A stretch of 64,000 nt of DNA. It comes from Niveispirillum irakense DSM 11586 (GTDB taxonomy: Bacteria; Pseudomonadota; Alphaproteobacteria; Azospirillales; Azospirillaceae). The stretch spans positions 434,001 to 498,000 of the forward strand of contig NZ_KE386933.1 of the NCBI RefSeq assembly GCF_000429645.1, written 5' to 3'. This document shows positions 8,824-18,739 of the stretch, piece after piece. Numbering within the stretch: position 1 is the stretch's first letter; each line of letters starts with the position of its first letter. The translations under genes were made by a program, and so were the position numbers. The notes below the pieces were generated by a model. It ran no database searches. It saw nothing but the letters and a program-made list of their open reading frames with translations, and was not told where the DNA came from.

Positions 8824-8862
8824 CAAGGGATAGGCCCCAAGGGATCGCCCCCAAGGGATAGG
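8824..8862. repeat. three CAAGGGAT direct repeats, 14-bp period
   Basis: CAAGGGAT occurs at 8824-8831, 8838-8845 and 8852-8859, exactly 14 bp apart. The array lies between the antitoxin gene (minus) and maeB (plus), upstream of both. Iterated short repeats ahead of an antitoxin are often autoregulatory operators, but this is inference. Confidence 0.6.
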
Positions 8863-8989
8863 ACCATGTCACCCATGCTGCAGGTGCGTCATTTTATGTC
8901 ATTTGTTGTCTGGTGTGCGCACTAATCGGTCGCTACCATACTACCCATCCCAGCCCTGACGCTGGGCAACGAATAAGGAGTTGTTGGAG

Positions 8990-11263
8990 ATGGCCGGTAT
9001 TGAGAAGCGTATTACAGAGGAAGAGGCCCTGCTGCTGCATAGCAGCGGACGACCGGGCAAGCTGGAAATAACGCCGACCAAGCCGATGGCGACCCAGCGT
9101 GACCTGTCCCTGGCCTATTCCCCCGGCGTGGCCACGCCCTGTCTGCGCATTCATGCCGATCCGTCCACGGCCTATGATTATACCGCCAAGGGCAATCTGG
9201 TTGCCGTCATCTCCAACGGCACCGCCGTGCTGGGCCTGGGTGATCTGGGGGCCCTGGCGTCCAAGCCGGTGATGGAGGGCAAGGCCGTCCTGTTCAAGCG
9301 CTTCGCCGATGTGGATGGTATCGACCTGGAGGTTGATACCCGCGACGTTGATGAATTCATCAATGCCGTGCGCTATCTCGGCCCCAGCTTCGGCGGCATC
9401 AACCTTGAGGATATCAAGGCGCCCGACTGTTTCATCATTGAACAGCGGCTGCGGGAATTGATGGATATCCCCGTCTTCCATGATGATCAGCATGGCACGG
9501 CCATCATCGCTGCCGCCGGCCTGTTCAACGCCCTGGAAATGACGGGCCGCAGCATTGATGAGACACGGCTTGTCATCAATGGCGCCGGTGCGGCCGCCAT
9601 TGCCTGCGCCGAACTGTTTAAAGCCATGGGCCTGCCGCCTGGCAACATCACCCTGTGCGATACCAAGGGCGTCGTCTGGAAAGGCCGGGCGGAGGGGATG
9701 AACCAGTGGAAATCGGCCCATGCCGTGGTGACGGATGCCCGCACCCTGGCCGATGCGCTGAACGGGGCGGATGTGTTTGTCGGCCTGTCGGCCAAGGGTT
9801 CCATGACGCCTGCCATGGTGAAATCCATGGCCCCCAACCCGATCATCTTCGCGCTGGCCAATCCGGATCCGGAAATCACGCCGGAAGAGGTGGCGCAGGT
9901 GCGTGATGATGCCATCGTCGCCACCGGGCGCAGCGATTATCCTAATCAGGTCAATAATGTCCTGGGCTTCCCCTACATCTTCCGCGGCGCCCTGGATGTG
10001 CGGGCCAGCACCATCAATGATGCGATGAAGATCGCCGCCGCCCGCGCGCTGGCGGCCTTGGCGCGGGAGGATGTGCCGGATGAGGTGGATGCCGCCTATG
10101 CCGGTCGTCGTCTGCGCTATGGTCCGGAATATATCATTCCGGTGCCGTTCGACCCGCGCCTGATCGTCACCGTGCCGGCGGCGGTGGCGCAGGCGGCGAT
10201 GGATACGGGCGTCGCCCGCAAGCCCATCGTCGATATGGATGAATATCGCCGCTCCCTGCGCCTGCGCCTGGATCCCACCGCGGACAGCCTTCAGCTGATC
10301 GCGGAGAAGGTGCGGGCCAATCCGCGCCGCGTCGTTTTTGCGGAAGGGGAGGAGGAGCGGACGATCCGTGCCGCCATCGCCTTCCGCTCCGCCCGTTTCG
10401 GCACGCCGGTGCTGGTGGGGCGCGAGCATGTGATCGAGGAGAAGCTCGCCTCTCTCGGGATGGCGGGGATCGAGCCGCTGGAAATCCAGAATGCGGCTTT
10501 CGGGCAGCCAACCAATGAACGCTATACCGAGTTCCTCTATCGTCGTTTGCAACGCTCCGGCAGCCTGCATCGCGATGTGCAGCGCATGGTCAACCAGAAC
10601 CGCAATATCTTCGCCGCCTGCATGGTGGCGACAGGGGATGCGGATGCCATGGTCACCGGCCTGACCCGCAGCTTCTCCGTCAGTTTTGAGGATATCGGGC
10701 GCGTCATCGACCCGCAGCCCGACCATATCGTGTTCGGCCTGTCGGTGCTGGCCACCCGTCAGCGTACCGTCTTCATCTCCGACACCACGGTGCATGAACG
10801 GCCGACGCCGGAGCAACTGGCCGATATCGCCATCCAATCCGCCAAGATGGCGCGGCAGATGGGGCATGAGCCACGTGTGGCGTTCCTGTCCTTCAGCAAT
10901 TTTGGCCAGCCAATGCGCGACCGTGCGGCCCATGTGCGCGAAGCGGTGGCCTTGATGGATCAGCGCAGCGTCGATTTCGAATATGACGGTGAGATGTCAG
11001 CCGATGTCGCGCTGGATTACGATCTGATGAAGCGGCTTTATCCATTCTGCCGCCTGTCGGGTGCCGCCAATGTGTTGATCATGCCGGCGCTGCACGCCGC
11101 CAATATCGGCGCCAAACTGTTGCACAAATTTGGCGGCGGCAACCTGATCGGCCCGCTGCTGATCGGCCTGGATAAGCCGGTCCAGGTGGTGCAGATGGGT
11201 GCCACGGCCAGCGACCTGACCACGGCTGCCGTCATGGCGGCGCATGATTCACTGGCCCGGTGA
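8990..11263 (+). CDS. maeB: NADP-dependent malic enzyme (two-domain MaeB)
   Basis: Oxidative decarboxylation of malate to pyruvate, supplying NADPH. The 757-residue length is that of the two-domain form: a malic domain (about 1-160, with SPGVATPCL), an NAD(P)-binding domain (about 160-430, with [10 protein letters not shown] and LANPDPEI), and a C-terminal phosphotransacetylase-like domain (about 430-757). The last domain is usually inactive as an enzyme and senses acetyl-CoA. The ATG at 8990 is chosen because AAGGAG (8975-8980) sits 9 bp upstream; the TTG at 8981 directly abuts that site. It appears to be a single-gene unit. Confidence 0.96.
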   Translation: MAGIEKRITEEEALLLHSSGRPGKLEITPTKPMATQRDLSLAYSPGVATPCLRIHADPSTAYDYTAKGNLVAVISNGTAVLGLGDLGALASKPVMEGKAVLFKRFADVDGIDLEVDTRDVDEFINAVRYLGPSFGGINLEDIKAPDCFIIEQRLRELMDIPVFHDDQHGTAIIAAAGLFNALEMTGRSIDETRLVINGAGAAAIACAELFKAMGLPPGNITLCDTKGVVWKGRAEGMNQWKSAHAVVTDARTLADALNGADVFVGLSAKGSMTPAMVKSMAPNPIIFALANPDPEITPEEVAQVRDDAIVATGRSDYPNQVNNVLGFPYIFRGALDVRASTINDAMKIAAARALAALAREDVPDEVDAAYAGRRLRYGPEYIIPVPFDPRLIVTVPAAVAQAAMDTGVARKPIVDMDEYRRSLRLRLDPTADSLQLIAEKVRANPRRVVFAEGEEERTIRAAIAFRSARFGTPVLVGREHVIEEKLASLGMAGIEPLEIQNAAFGQPTNERYTEFLYRRLQRSGSLHRDVQRMVNQNRNIFAACMVATGDADAMVTGLTRSFSVSFEDIGRVIDPQPDHIVFGLSVLATRQRTVFISDTTVHERPTPEQLADIAIQSAKMARQMGHEPRVAFLSFSNFGQPMRDRAAHVREAVALMDQRSVDFEYDGEMSADVALDYDLMKRLYPFCRLSGAANVLIMPALHAANIGAKLLHKFGGGNLIGPLLIGLDKPVQVVQMGATASDLTTAAVMAAHDSLAR

Positions 11264-11308
11264 CGGGCTGACCCTGTACGCACATATTAAGTTTCCGTGA
11301 TGGCCGTG

Positions 11309-11349
11309 CGGGCGGGATCGGGGGATGTTATTTCCTCCGGTCCCGCCCG
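11309..11349. repeat. strong hairpin between maeB and phoR
   Basis: Arms CGGGCGGGATCGGGGGA (11309-11325) and TCCTCCGGTCCCGCCCG (11333-11349) pair with few mismatches around 7 nt. No T-run follows, so it is a possible weak or Rho-assisted terminator for maeB, not a canonical one. Confidence 0.45.
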
Positions 11350-11370
11350 AAAGGGGCGGCCAAAAGAAAC

Positions 11371-12849
11371 ATGACGTACATGTTACAGGGTGGTTGGATC
11401 ATCATGAAACCGGGATCGGTGCAACTGGGCCTTGCTGGGGCCCTGATCGGCAGCCTTGCTGTCATATCGGTGCTGGCCTTGATGATTACCGGCCTTGTGC
11501 CCCCGGTTATCGGTATGGGGCTGATCCTTTTCCATGCTGTGGCGGTCCTGGTGCTGCTGCGCATGGTCCGTCGTGATACACGCGGTTTGCTCTCCTTTGC
11601 TGAGCGTTTGGCGGAAACCCCGACCGCGCAAACGGCACCCGTAATGGGATCAGCCGTGGCCAATGACATTGCCCAGGCCATGGCCCGCGCGCACCAGCTC
11701 TGGCTGGACCGGGACGATGCCGATGTGCGCCGGGCGGCGGCAGCGGAAGCGGTGCTGGAAACGCTGCATGACCCGTTGATCCTGTTGAATGATGCGCGTG
11801 ACGTGCTGCGCGCCAATCAGGCGGCCCGCTCCCTGTTGGGGGAACGGATGGTCGGTCGTGATTTGGCCGGCACGTTGCGCAATCCCACCTTGCTGGAGGC
11901 GGTTGATGCCGTGCTGGCCGGCGGCGCCTCGCGCACGGTGGAGGTGCTGCTGCCTGTGCCGGTGGAACGCACGCTGGAAGCGCGGGTGAAACCTTTCCGT
12001 CCCGCCGGCGCCGATCAGCCGCTCCAGGTGCTGCTGACCCTGCATGACGTGACCGTGCTGAAACGGTCGGAGCAGATGCGGGCTGATTTTGTTGCCAATG
12101 CCAGCCATGAGCTGCGCACGCCTCTGGCGGCCCTGATCGGCTTTATCGAGACATTGCGCGGGCCGGCCAAGGATGACCGCGCCGCGCATGAGAAGTTCCT
12201 GGGCATCATGTTCGATCAGGCCAACCGCATGTCGCGGCTGGTAAATGACCTGATGTCCCTGTCCCGGATCGAGATGGACGAGCATAGCCCGCCCACGGGT
12301 GCGGTGGATGTTGCCCGGATCGTGCGTAATCTGGCGGTCACGCTGGAAATGCGGGCGGCCTCCCGCAAGGTGAAGCTGCGGGTGGACAGCCCGGACAGCC
12401 TGCCGCTGGTGGTGGGGGACGAGGATCAGCTTTCCCAGGTGTTCCAGAACCTGATCGACAATGCGATCAAATATGGCAAGGAACAGACAGAGGTGACGGT
12501 CACCCTGTCTGCCAATGATCCGGCGGGGGGAGGCAGTGCCGCCGCCCGTGCCCTGGCCGGGCGCGGCACACGGGGGCCGTCCATCACGGTAGCCGTGACC
12601 GACCGCGGGGAGGGGATTGCCCGCACCCACCTGCCCCGCCTGACAGAGCGATTCTATCGGGTCGATCCCGCCCGGTCGCGGGCGCTGGGCGGCACAGGCC
12701 TGGGGCTGGCCATCGTCAAACATATTGTCAACCGGCACCGGGGCCGCCTGATCATTGACAGTGAAGTGGGCAAGGGCAGCACCTTCACCGTCCTGTTGCC
12801 GGCCATGGCAGGGACGGGCGGGGAGATACCGGCGCAGCAAGCCGGCTGA
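11371..12849 (+). CDS. phoR: phosphate-regulon sensor histidine kinase PhoR
   Basis: Membrane kinase that phosphorylates PhoB under phosphate limitation. As read from ATG 11371 it has 492 residues; ATG 11404 (MKPGSVQLG) with an AGGGTGG upstream is an alternative start and is compatible with the membrane topology. Two N-terminal helices (about 18-42 and 44-65) with almost no periplasmic loop are followed by a PAS domain (about 120-230). H246 is in ASHELRTPLAALIGF, and the N box, DRGEGI and GGTGLGLAIVKHI follow. The lack of a periplasmic sensor is typical of PhoR, which reads the Pst/PhoU state. It precedes pstS in the same direction. Confidence 0.93.
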   Translation: MTYMLQGGWIIMKPGSVQLGLAGALIGSLAVISVLALMITGLVPPVIGMGLILFHAVAVLVLLRMVRRDTRGLLSFAERLAETPTAQTAPVMGSAVANDIAQAMARAHQLWLDRDDADVRRAAAAEAVLETLHDPLILLNDARDVLRANQAARSLLGERMVGRDLAGTLRNPTLLEAVDAVLAGGASRTVEVLLPVPVERTLEARVKPFRPAGADQPLQVLLTLHDVTVLKRSEQMRADFVANASHELRTPLAALIGFIETLRGPAKDDRAAHEKFLGIMFDQANRMSRLVNDLMSLSRIEMDEHSPPTGAVDVARIVRNLAVTLEMRAASRKVKLRVDSPDSLPLVVGDEDQLSQVFQNLIDNAIKYGKEQTEVTVTLSANDPAGGGSAAARALAGRGTRGPSITVAVTDRGEGIARTHLPRLTERFYRVDPARSRALGGTGLGLAIVKHIVNRHRGRLIIDSEVGKGSTFTVLLPAMAGTGGEIPAQQAG

Positions 12850-12942
12850 ATCAGGCAGCCAGGCTATTCCGCATTTTCTCCATCTGCGGCTGCATAACGC
12901 CCATGCGCCTTATAATCCGGGCTTATGACCCCATCCCGGGCG

Positions 12943-12960
12943 GTGTCATCAAACCGTAAC
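12943..12960 (+). promoter_or_regulatory. Pho box upstream of pstS
   Basis: GTGTCATCAAACCGTAAC matches the two-unit Pho box form (CTGTCAT-N4-CTGTCAT) at 13 of 18 positions, with 11-bp period and the pointing direction expected for pstS. It lies about 120 bp ahead of the pstS start, in the gap after phoR. PhoB binding here would drive the pst operon under phosphate starvation. Confidence 0.72.
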
Positions 12961-13020
12961 GTAGATGTAGTATTTGCTTCGCGCAGCAGAGCTATGGTCC
13001 CGGCACCCAGCAGGGACTTG

Positions 13021-13056
13021 GCATCCGGAAGAGGTAATTTCCACCCCTCCGGATGC
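13021..13056 (+). promoter_or_regulatory. leader hairpin of pstS
   Basis: GCATCCGG (13021-13028) and CCGGATGC (13049-13056) form a perfect 8-bp stem just before the GGAGG ribosome-binding site (13068-13072) of pstS. It may stabilise the abundant pstS message or affect its translation; the structure is seen, the function is inferred. Confidence 0.5.
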
Positions 13057-13081
13057 TGTCCAAAAACCGGAGGCTTGTTCC

Positions 13082-14122
13082 GTGAACACCAAGAAGCTCG
13101 TCCTCGCCGCCGTGCTCGGCGCCGTTTCCGTTGTCGGCATGGCCGGCGCCGCCGCTGCCCGCGACCAGATCCGCATCGTCGGTTCCTCCACCGTGTTCCC
13201 GTTCACCTCGACCGTTGTCGAGCGTTTCGGCCAGACCACGAAGTTCGGCGCCCCGATCCTGGAATCGACCGGCACCGGCGGTGGCATGAAGCTGTTCTGC
13301 TCCGGCGTTGGCGCTGATTTCCCGGATGCCACCGGCGCTTCCCGCGCCATGAAGGCGTCGGAATTTGATAGCTGCCAGAAGAACGGCGTTGAGCAGATCA
13401 CCGAGCTGGTGATCGGCTATGACGGTATCGGCTTTGTCCATTCCAAGAAGGGCGCCGATGTCAAGGTGACCAAGGCTCAGCTTTTCCAGGCTCTGGCCAA
13501 GGAAGTTGAAGTGAACGGCCAGATCGTGCCGAACCCCTACAAGAAGTGGTCGGACATCGACGCTTCCCTGCCGGGTGACGATATCGAAGTGCTGGGCCCG
13601 CCGCCGACGTCCGGCACCCGCGACGCCTGGGTCGAGCTGGTGATGGAAACCGGCTGTAAGGAATTCCCGGCCATCAAGGCCCTGGACGCCACCCGTCACG
13701 CCGCCGTCTGCAAGACCCTGCGTGAAGATGGCGCCTTCATCGAAGCTGGCGAGAACGACAACGTGATCGTGCAGCGTCTGGATGCCAACCCGAAGGCCTA
13801 TGGCATTTTCGGCTACAGCTACCTGGAAGAAAACCAGGACAAGCTGAAGGGCGTGGCCGTCAATGGCATCGCCCCGACCTACGAGACGATCGCCTCGCAG
13901 GAATACCCGATCTCCCGTCCGCTGTTCATGTACTTCAAGAACCAGCACATGGGCGTGATCCCGGGCCTGAAGGATTTCCTGGGCGAATATGCGTCTGAAC
14001 GCGCCATGGGCGACGAGGGCTATCTGGCCGACAAGGGCCTGATCCCGCTGCCGGAAGCCAAGCGTAAGGCTTCCGAGCAGGCCGCCATGAAGCTGACCCC
14101 GATGGCCAAGCCGGCTTCGTAA
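13082..14122 (+). CDS. pstS: periplasmic phosphate-binding protein PstS
   Basis: Substrate-binding component of the high-affinity phosphate ABC transporter, 346 residues. The GTG at 13082 is chosen because GGAGG lies 9 bp upstream and the signal peptide (TKKLVLAAVLGAVSVVGMAG, cleaved after AAA) then starts at the N terminus; the open frame further upstream (12974) has no support. Mature features include the phosphate-binding loop IVGSSTVFPFTS, the STGTGGGMKLFCSG segment and GPPPTSGTRDAW. It is of the longer alphaproteobacterial type with several Cys. It is followed by a hairpin that may reduce readthrough into pstC, as PstS is needed in excess. Confidence 0.96.
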   Translation: MNTKKLVLAAVLGAVSVVGMAGAAAARDQIRIVGSSTVFPFTSTVVERFGQTTKFGAPILESTGTGGGMKLFCSGVGADFPDATGASRAMKASEFDSCQKNGVEQITELVIGYDGIGFVHSKKGADVKVTKAQLFQALAKEVEVNGQIVPNPYKKWSDIDASLPGDDIEVLGPPPTSGTRDAWVELVMETGCKEFPAIKALDATRHAAVCKTLREDGAFIEAGENDNVIVQRLDANPKAYGIFGYSYLEENQDKLKGVAVNGIAPTYETIASQEYPISRPLFMYFKNQHMGVIPGLKDFLGEYASERAMGDEGYLADKGLIPLPEAKRKASEQAAMKLTPMAKPAS

Positions 14123-14149
14123 CGGCTGCGCGTCATCCGGTCCTGGGGT

Positions 14150-14185
14150 CCGGCGGTGTCCTTGATCGGGCGCCGCCGGTTTCCC
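14150..14185 (+). terminator. partial terminator/attenuator between pstS and pstC
   Basis: CCGGCGG (14150-14156) and CCGCCGG (14173-14179) form a 7-bp stem followed by TTTCCCC. The short T-run suggests partial termination, fitting the need for more PstS than permease. Confidence 0.5.
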
Positions 14186-14234
14186 CGTAAGTGATGTACC
14201 GATGATTTCCCTTTGACTGCGGGCGAGTTCCTCC

Positions 14235-15698
14235 ATGTCAGCCACCTTCACCGTCGGGCTTCTGCTGCTGCTGTCAGCAGTTGGATTCTGGATGGGCCGT
14301 ACCCGGGCGGTCACCGTCGCGGGGGGGCGTATCGCCACCTTGCATTCGGTGCCCAACTATTACGGTTCCTTTGTCGCCTTGTGGGCGGGCTTGCCGGCCC
14401 TGGTTCTGGTGCTGTGCTGGATGGCCCTGCGCGGTCCGGTGATCGACTGGCTGGTGCTGGACGGGCTGACGCCGGAACAAGTGGAAATCTGGGCGCGGGT
14501 CATGCTGCCGCCCAACGACCTGTCGGCCTTGCTGGCCAATATCGCGGAAGAGACGGATGCGCTGACCGAGACGCATCGTCAGCTTCTGCTGATTAACATC
14601 AACAATCTGGCGGCCGGCCAGGCCCAGTATGTCAATGCTGCGGTGGTCGGTGCGATCCAGCCGGCGGCTGACCATCTGAATTCGCTGCGCAATCTCGCCA
14701 ACTGGACCCTGTTTGCGGCCGTGGCGGCTTTGTCTGCGGGTGGGCTGGCCTTCACCTGGTCGCGCATCAACCCGTCGTTGCGGGCCCGCAATAATGTGGA
14801 ACGGATCGTCACCTGGCTGTTGATCCTCTGCTCCACCATTGCGGTCTTCACCACGGTGGGGATCGTGCTGTCGCTCCTGTTCGAGAGCATCCGCTTCTTC
14901 ACCAAGGTGCCGGTGACCGAATTCCTGTTCGGTCTGCACTGGAGCCCGCAGACGGCGATCCGTGCCGATCAGGTCGGTTCTTCCGGTGCTTTCGGGGCCA
15001 TCCCGCTTTTTACCGGTACGTTGCTGATTGCCACCATCGCCATGATCGTGGCGGCCCCGGTGGGTCTGATGTCGGCAATCTATCTGTCTGAATATGCGCC
15101 CAAGAAGGTGCGCGGGCTGGTAAAGCCGGTGCTGGAAATTCTGGCCGGTGTGCCGACGGTTGTGTACGGCTTCTTCGCCATCCTGACCGTGGCGCCCTTC
15201 ATCCGTGACATGGGTGCCGCTGTCGGCCTCTCCATCTCCTCCCAGAGCGCGCTGGCCGCCGGTATCGTTATGGGCGTGATGATCGTGCCCTTCGTCTCCT
15301 CGCTGGCTGACGACGTGATCAACGCGGTGCCGCAATCGCTGCGTGACGGCTCCCTTGGCCTGGGCGCCACCCGGTCGGAAACGATCAAGCAGGTGGTCTT
15401 GCCGGCAGCACTGCCCGGTATCGTCGGTGCCATGCTGCTGGCTGTCAGCCGCGCCATCGGTGAGACGATGATCGTGGTGATGGCCGCCGGCCTTCAGGCC
15501 AACCTGACGCTGAACCCGCTTGAGAGCGTCACCACGGTGACGGTGCAGATCAAGTCCATCCTGGTGGGTGACCAGGAATTCGATAGTGCGAAGACCCTGT
15601 CGGTGTTTGCCCTTGGCCTGGTGCTGTTCCTGGTCACGCTGGTGCTGAACGTCGTCGCCCTCCGCATCGTCCAGAAATACCGGGAAAAATATGACTGA
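14235..15698 (+). CDS. pstC: phosphate ABC transporter permease PstC
   Basis: Inner-membrane permease subunit of 487 residues. The C-terminal 290 residues hold the binding-protein-dependent transport domain with the EAA-like loop SLRDGSLGLGATRSETIKQVVLPAALPGI split over about 375-402. The N-terminal 200 residues carry two or three extra helices and a periplasmic segment, the long form usual in alphaproteobacteria. Its end overlaps pstA by 8 bp, so the two are co-translated. It partners PstA in the membrane, with PstB as the ATPase. Confidence 0.95.
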   Translation: MSATFTVGLLLLLSAVGFWMGRTRAVTVAGGRIATLHSVPNYYGSFVALWAGLPALVLVLCWMALRGPVIDWLVLDGLTPEQVEIWARVMLPPNDLSALLANIAEETDALTETHRQLLLININNLAAGQAQYVNAAVVGAIQPAADHLNSLRNLANWTLFAAVAALSAGGLAFTWSRINPSLRARNNVERIVTWLLILCSTIAVFTTVGIVLSLLFESIRFFTKVPVTEFLFGLHWSPQTAIRADQVGSSGAFGAIPLFTGTLLIATIAMIVAAPVGLMSAIYLSEYAPKKVRGLVKPVLEILAGVPTVVYGFFAILTVAPFIRDMGAAVGLSISSQSALAAGIVMGVMIVPFVSSLADDVINAVPQSLRDGSLGLGATRSETIKQVVLPAALPGIVGAMLLAVSRAIGETMIVVMAAGLQANLTLNPLESVTTVTVQIKSILVGDQEFDSAKTLSVFALGLVLFLVTLVLNVVALRIVQKYREKYD

Positions 15699-17016
15699 GA
15701 TCGCAGAGCCGATGCAGGCAGCCGCTCCCATGTCCACCTCCCGTCACACCGGCGAAGCCGCCATGAAACGTCTGCGCCAGCGTTATGCGGCGGAACGGCG
15801 CTTCAAGATTTACGGCATCCTGGCCATCACCTTTGCCTGCGCCATGCTGGCGATCCTGATGTTCACCCTGCTGAAGGGTGGCGTCAGCGCCTTCTGGCAG
15901 ACGGAGATGCGGCTGGAAATCCTGATCGATCCCGCCACCATCGATCCGCAAGGCACCGGCACCCCCGCGGGCTGGGACCGCGGTGCCTTCCAGACCCTGG
16001 TGAATGATGCCCTGTACCGGGACTTCCCTGAAGTCAGTGGCAGGCTGGAAAAGCGCGATCTGCGTGGTCTGGTCAGCCCGGTGGCCGGTGTCTTCCTGGG
16101 CAAGGTGTTGGACAAGAACCCGGCCCTGGTCGGCCAGACGGTGGAATTGTGGCTGCCCACGTCCGACGGTATCAACCAGATCGTCAAGGGCGGTATCGAC
16201 CGTGACCTGCCGGAAGCGCAGCGTCCGATCAATGATCAGCAGCTTGCCTGGTTCAGCCAGTTGGAACAGCGCGGTGATGTGCGCACCACGTTCAACAGCA
16301 CGTTCTTCACCTCGTCCGACAGCAACTATCCGGAACTGGCGGGCCTGTTGGGCGCGGCTGTGGGGACGCTGCTGACCATGCTGGTGACGGTTGCGATCTC
16401 CCTGCCCATCGGCGTCGCGGCCGCTGTGTATCTGGAAGAATTCGCGCCCAAGAACAAGCTGACCGACCTTATCGAGGTGAATATCAACAATCTGGCTGCC
16501 GTGCCCTCCATCGTGTTCGGTCTGCTGGGGCTGGCGGTGTTCCTCAACTTCTTCGGCATGCCGCGCTCGGCCCCGCTGGTTGGCGGTCTGGTGCTGGGTC
16601 TGCTGGTGCTGCCCACCATCATCATCGCCAGCCGCGCCGCCCTGAAGGCGGTGCCGCCCTCGATCCGGGAAGCGGCGCTGGGCATGGGGGCATCCCGCCT
16701 GCAGGCCATCACCCATCATGTGCTGCCGCTGGCCATGCCGGGCATCATGACGGGCACCATCATCGGCATGGCCCATGCCGTGGGTGAAACCGCCCCCCTG
16801 CTGATGATCGGCATGAACGCCTTCGTCACGCAGCCGCCGACCGGGCTGCTGGACAGCTCCTCGGTGCTGCCGGTGCAGATTTTCATCTGGGCTGACAAGC
16901 CGGAACGCGGCTTTGTCGAACTGACCTCGGCCGCGATCCTGGTGTTGCTGGCCTTCCTGATCACGATGAACGGTGCGGCCATCTGGCTGCGCAAGAAGTT
17001 CGAACGCCGGTGGTGA
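15691..17016 (+). CDS. pstA: phosphate ABC transporter permease PstA with DUF3333-type N-terminal domain
   Basis: Second permease subunit, 441 residues. An N-terminal cytoplasmic stretch and one helix (about 43-62) are followed by a periplasmic insert of about 130 residues resembling DUF3333, then five to six helices of the permease fold. The cytoplasmic coupling loop [20 protein letters not shown] is at about 325-344. Long PstA proteins of this kind are common in alphaproteobacteria. It overlaps pstC at its start, and the pstB start lies at or within its last codons. Confidence 0.95.
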   Translation: MTEIAEPMQAAAPMSTSRHTGEAAMKRLRQRYAAERRFKIYGILAITFACAMLAILMFTLLKGGVSAFWQTEMRLEILIDPATIDPQGTGTPAGWDRGAFQTLVNDALYRDFPEVSGRLEKRDLRGLVSPVAGVFLGKVLDKNPALVGQTVELWLPTSDGINQIVKGGIDRDLPEAQRPINDQQLAWFSQLEQRGDVRTTFNSTFFTSSDSNYPELAGLLGAAVGTLLTMLVTVAISLPIGVAAAVYLEEFAPKNKLTDLIEVNINNLAAVPSIVFGLLGLAVFLNFFGMPRSAPLVGGLVLGLLVLPTIIIASRAALKAVPPSIREAALGMGASRLQAITHHVLPLAMPGIMTGTIIGMAHAVGETAPLLMIGMNAFVTQPPTGLLDSSSVLPVQIFIWADKPERGFVELTSAAILVLLAFLITMNGAAIWLRKKFERRW

Positions 17017-17018
17017 GA

Positions 17019-17825
17019 ATGATGGACACGACGACCATGACCATGCCCACGGAAACCACCGCCACCCAGCCGGTGAAGATGTCCGCCAAGACCGTAAAGG
17101 TCTTCTATGGCGAGAAGCGCGCCTTGCACGGTGTCAATGTAGACATCTACCAGAACGAAGTGCTGGCCATGATCGGCCCTTCGGGCTGCGGCAAGTCCAC
17201 CTTCCTGCGCACGCTGAACCGGATGAACGACACGATCGACATCTGCCGCGTGGAAGGCCAGATCCTGCTGGATGGTGAGGATATCTACGATCCCCGGCTG
17301 GATGTGGTGCAGTTGCGCGCCCGCGTCGGCATGGTGTTCCAGAAGCCCAACCCGTTCCCGAAATCGATCTACGAGAACGTGATTTACGGGCCGAAGCTGC
17401 ATGGCCTTGCTACCCGCAAGGATGAGTTTGACGCCATCGTCGAACAGTCCCTGAAGCGTGCCGGCCTGTGGAACGAGGTGAAGGACCGCCTGCATGAGCC
17501 GGGTACCGGCCTGTCCGGTGGTCAGCAGCAGCGCCTGTGCATCGCCCGCGCCGTGGCTGTCAGCCCGGAAGTGATCCTGATGGACGAGCCCTGCTCGGCG
17601 CTGGACCCGATTGCCACCGCGCATATCGAAGAGTTGATCGACGAGCTGCGCGAGAGCTTCACCATCGCCATCGTCACGCACAATATGCAGCAGGCGGCCC
17701 GTGTGTCCCAGCGCACGGCCTTCTTCCACCTGGGCGATCTGGTCGAGGTTGGCCCGACGGAAGAAATCTTCACCAACCCGCGCGATGAACGCACCCAGGG
17801 CTATATCACCGGTCGTTACGGCTGA
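17019..17825 (+). CDS. pstB: phosphate ABC transporter ATP-binding protein PstB
   Basis: ATPase that powers phosphate import. Walker A is GPSGCGKST, the signature is LSGGQQQR, Walker B is [13 protein letters not shown] and the switch His is in [10 protein letters not shown]. The start is uncertain among GTG 17010 (overlapping pstA by 7 bp), ATG 17019 and ATG 17022; the conserved domain begins only about 25 residues later, so the choice does not affect function. Length (about 268) is normal. Confidence 0.96.
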   Translation: MMDTTTMTMPTETTATQPVKMSAKTVKVFYGEKRALHGVNVDIYQNEVLAMIGPSGCGKSTFLRTLNRMNDTIDICRVEGQILLDGEDIYDPRLDVVQLRARVGMVFQKPNPFPKSIYENVIYGPKLHGLATRKDEFDAIVEQSLKRAGLWNEVKDRLHEPGTGLSGGQQQRLCIARAVAVSPEVILMDEPCSALDPIATAHIEELIDELRESFTIAIVTHNMQQAARVSQRTAFFHLGDLVEVGPTEEIFTNPRDERTQGYITGRYG

Positions 17826-17853
17826 TTGCCTCCCCGCTTGAAGGGCCGAAATC

Positions 17854-18588
17854 ATGGTTACCGAACATACCGTAAAGTCCTTCGAACAGGAGCTGCAGCG
17901 CCTTTCCAGCCAGATCGCCCAGATGGGTGGTGTGGTGGAGGCGCAGGTGGAGGCGGCCGTCCAGGCCGTCGGCCGTCGCGATGTCGAAGGCGCCACCAAG
18001 GTGATGCAGGCCGATGCCCGCCTGGACGAGATGGAACGCCAGATCGAGCATGATGCCATCCGCATGCTGGCGCTGCGCGCACCGGTCGGCGTCGACCTGC
18101 GCGAAGTGCTGGTGGCGCTGAAGGTCTCTGCCGATCTGGAGCGTACCGGCGATTACGCCGCCAATATCGCCAAGCGTTCCATCGCCCTGGCGCAGTTGCC
18201 GGTGATGCGCCCCGCCGGCGCCATCCCCCGCATGGGCCGGCTGGTGCAGGAAATGCTGAAGGAGGTGCTGGACGCCTATATCGACCGCGATGTCGAGAAG
18301 GCGATTGCCGCCTGGCACCGGGATCAGGAACTGGATGATCTCTATACCAGCCTGTTCCGCGAAGTCCTGACCTACATGATGGAAGATCCGCGCAACATCA
18401 CACCCTGCACGCATCTTCTGTTCATCGCCAAGAACCTGGAACGGGCGGGCGACCACGCCACCAACATCGCCGAGAATATCCATTTCCTGGTCAAGGGCCA
18501 GCCGCTGAATGCGGTGCGGCCCAAGGGCGACCGGTCCAGCTTTACCGTGCTGGACAGCGACGCCACCGATAATTCCGGCGCGCTTTGA
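17854..18588 (+). CDS. phoU: phosphate signalling protein PhoU
   Basis: Negative regulator linking the Pst transporter to PhoR, 244 residues. It is all-helical with two PhoU repeats; each has the metal-binding style motif, seen as ADLERTGDYAANIAKR (about 90-105) and NLERAGDHATNIAENI (about 195-210). It follows pstB by 28 bp and is surely co-transcribed with it. Confidence 0.95.
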   Translation: MVTEHTVKSFEQELQRLSSQIAQMGGVVEAQVEAAVQAVGRRDVEGATKVMQADARLDEMERQIEHDAIRMLALRAPVGVDLREVLVALKVSADLERTGDYAANIAKRSIALAQLPVMRPAGAIPRMGRLVQEMLKEVLDAYIDRDVEKAIAAWHRDQELDDLYTSLFREVLTYMMEDPRNITPCTHLLFIAKNLERAGDHATNIAENIHFLVKGQPLNAVRPKGDRSSFTVLDSDATDNSGAL

Positions 18589-18739
18589 TCCGTGCTGATC
18601 AAAGGGTGTCGGTCCTGCCACGTTCCCTTTAAGGCGCCGGGTGGGCGCCACGATCCCGATGAAGGCCCCGCAAGGGGCATGCTGAACGGATTGTGATCAA
18701 CCTCTCAAGCCCACCCGCGCCAGCCGCACTGGAACCGCC

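Noticed and set aside
8933-10933. Long open frame antisense to maeB
   Set aside because: Same cause: high-GC third positions keep the opposite frame open. The encoded His/Gly/Gln-rich sequence is typical of such shadows.
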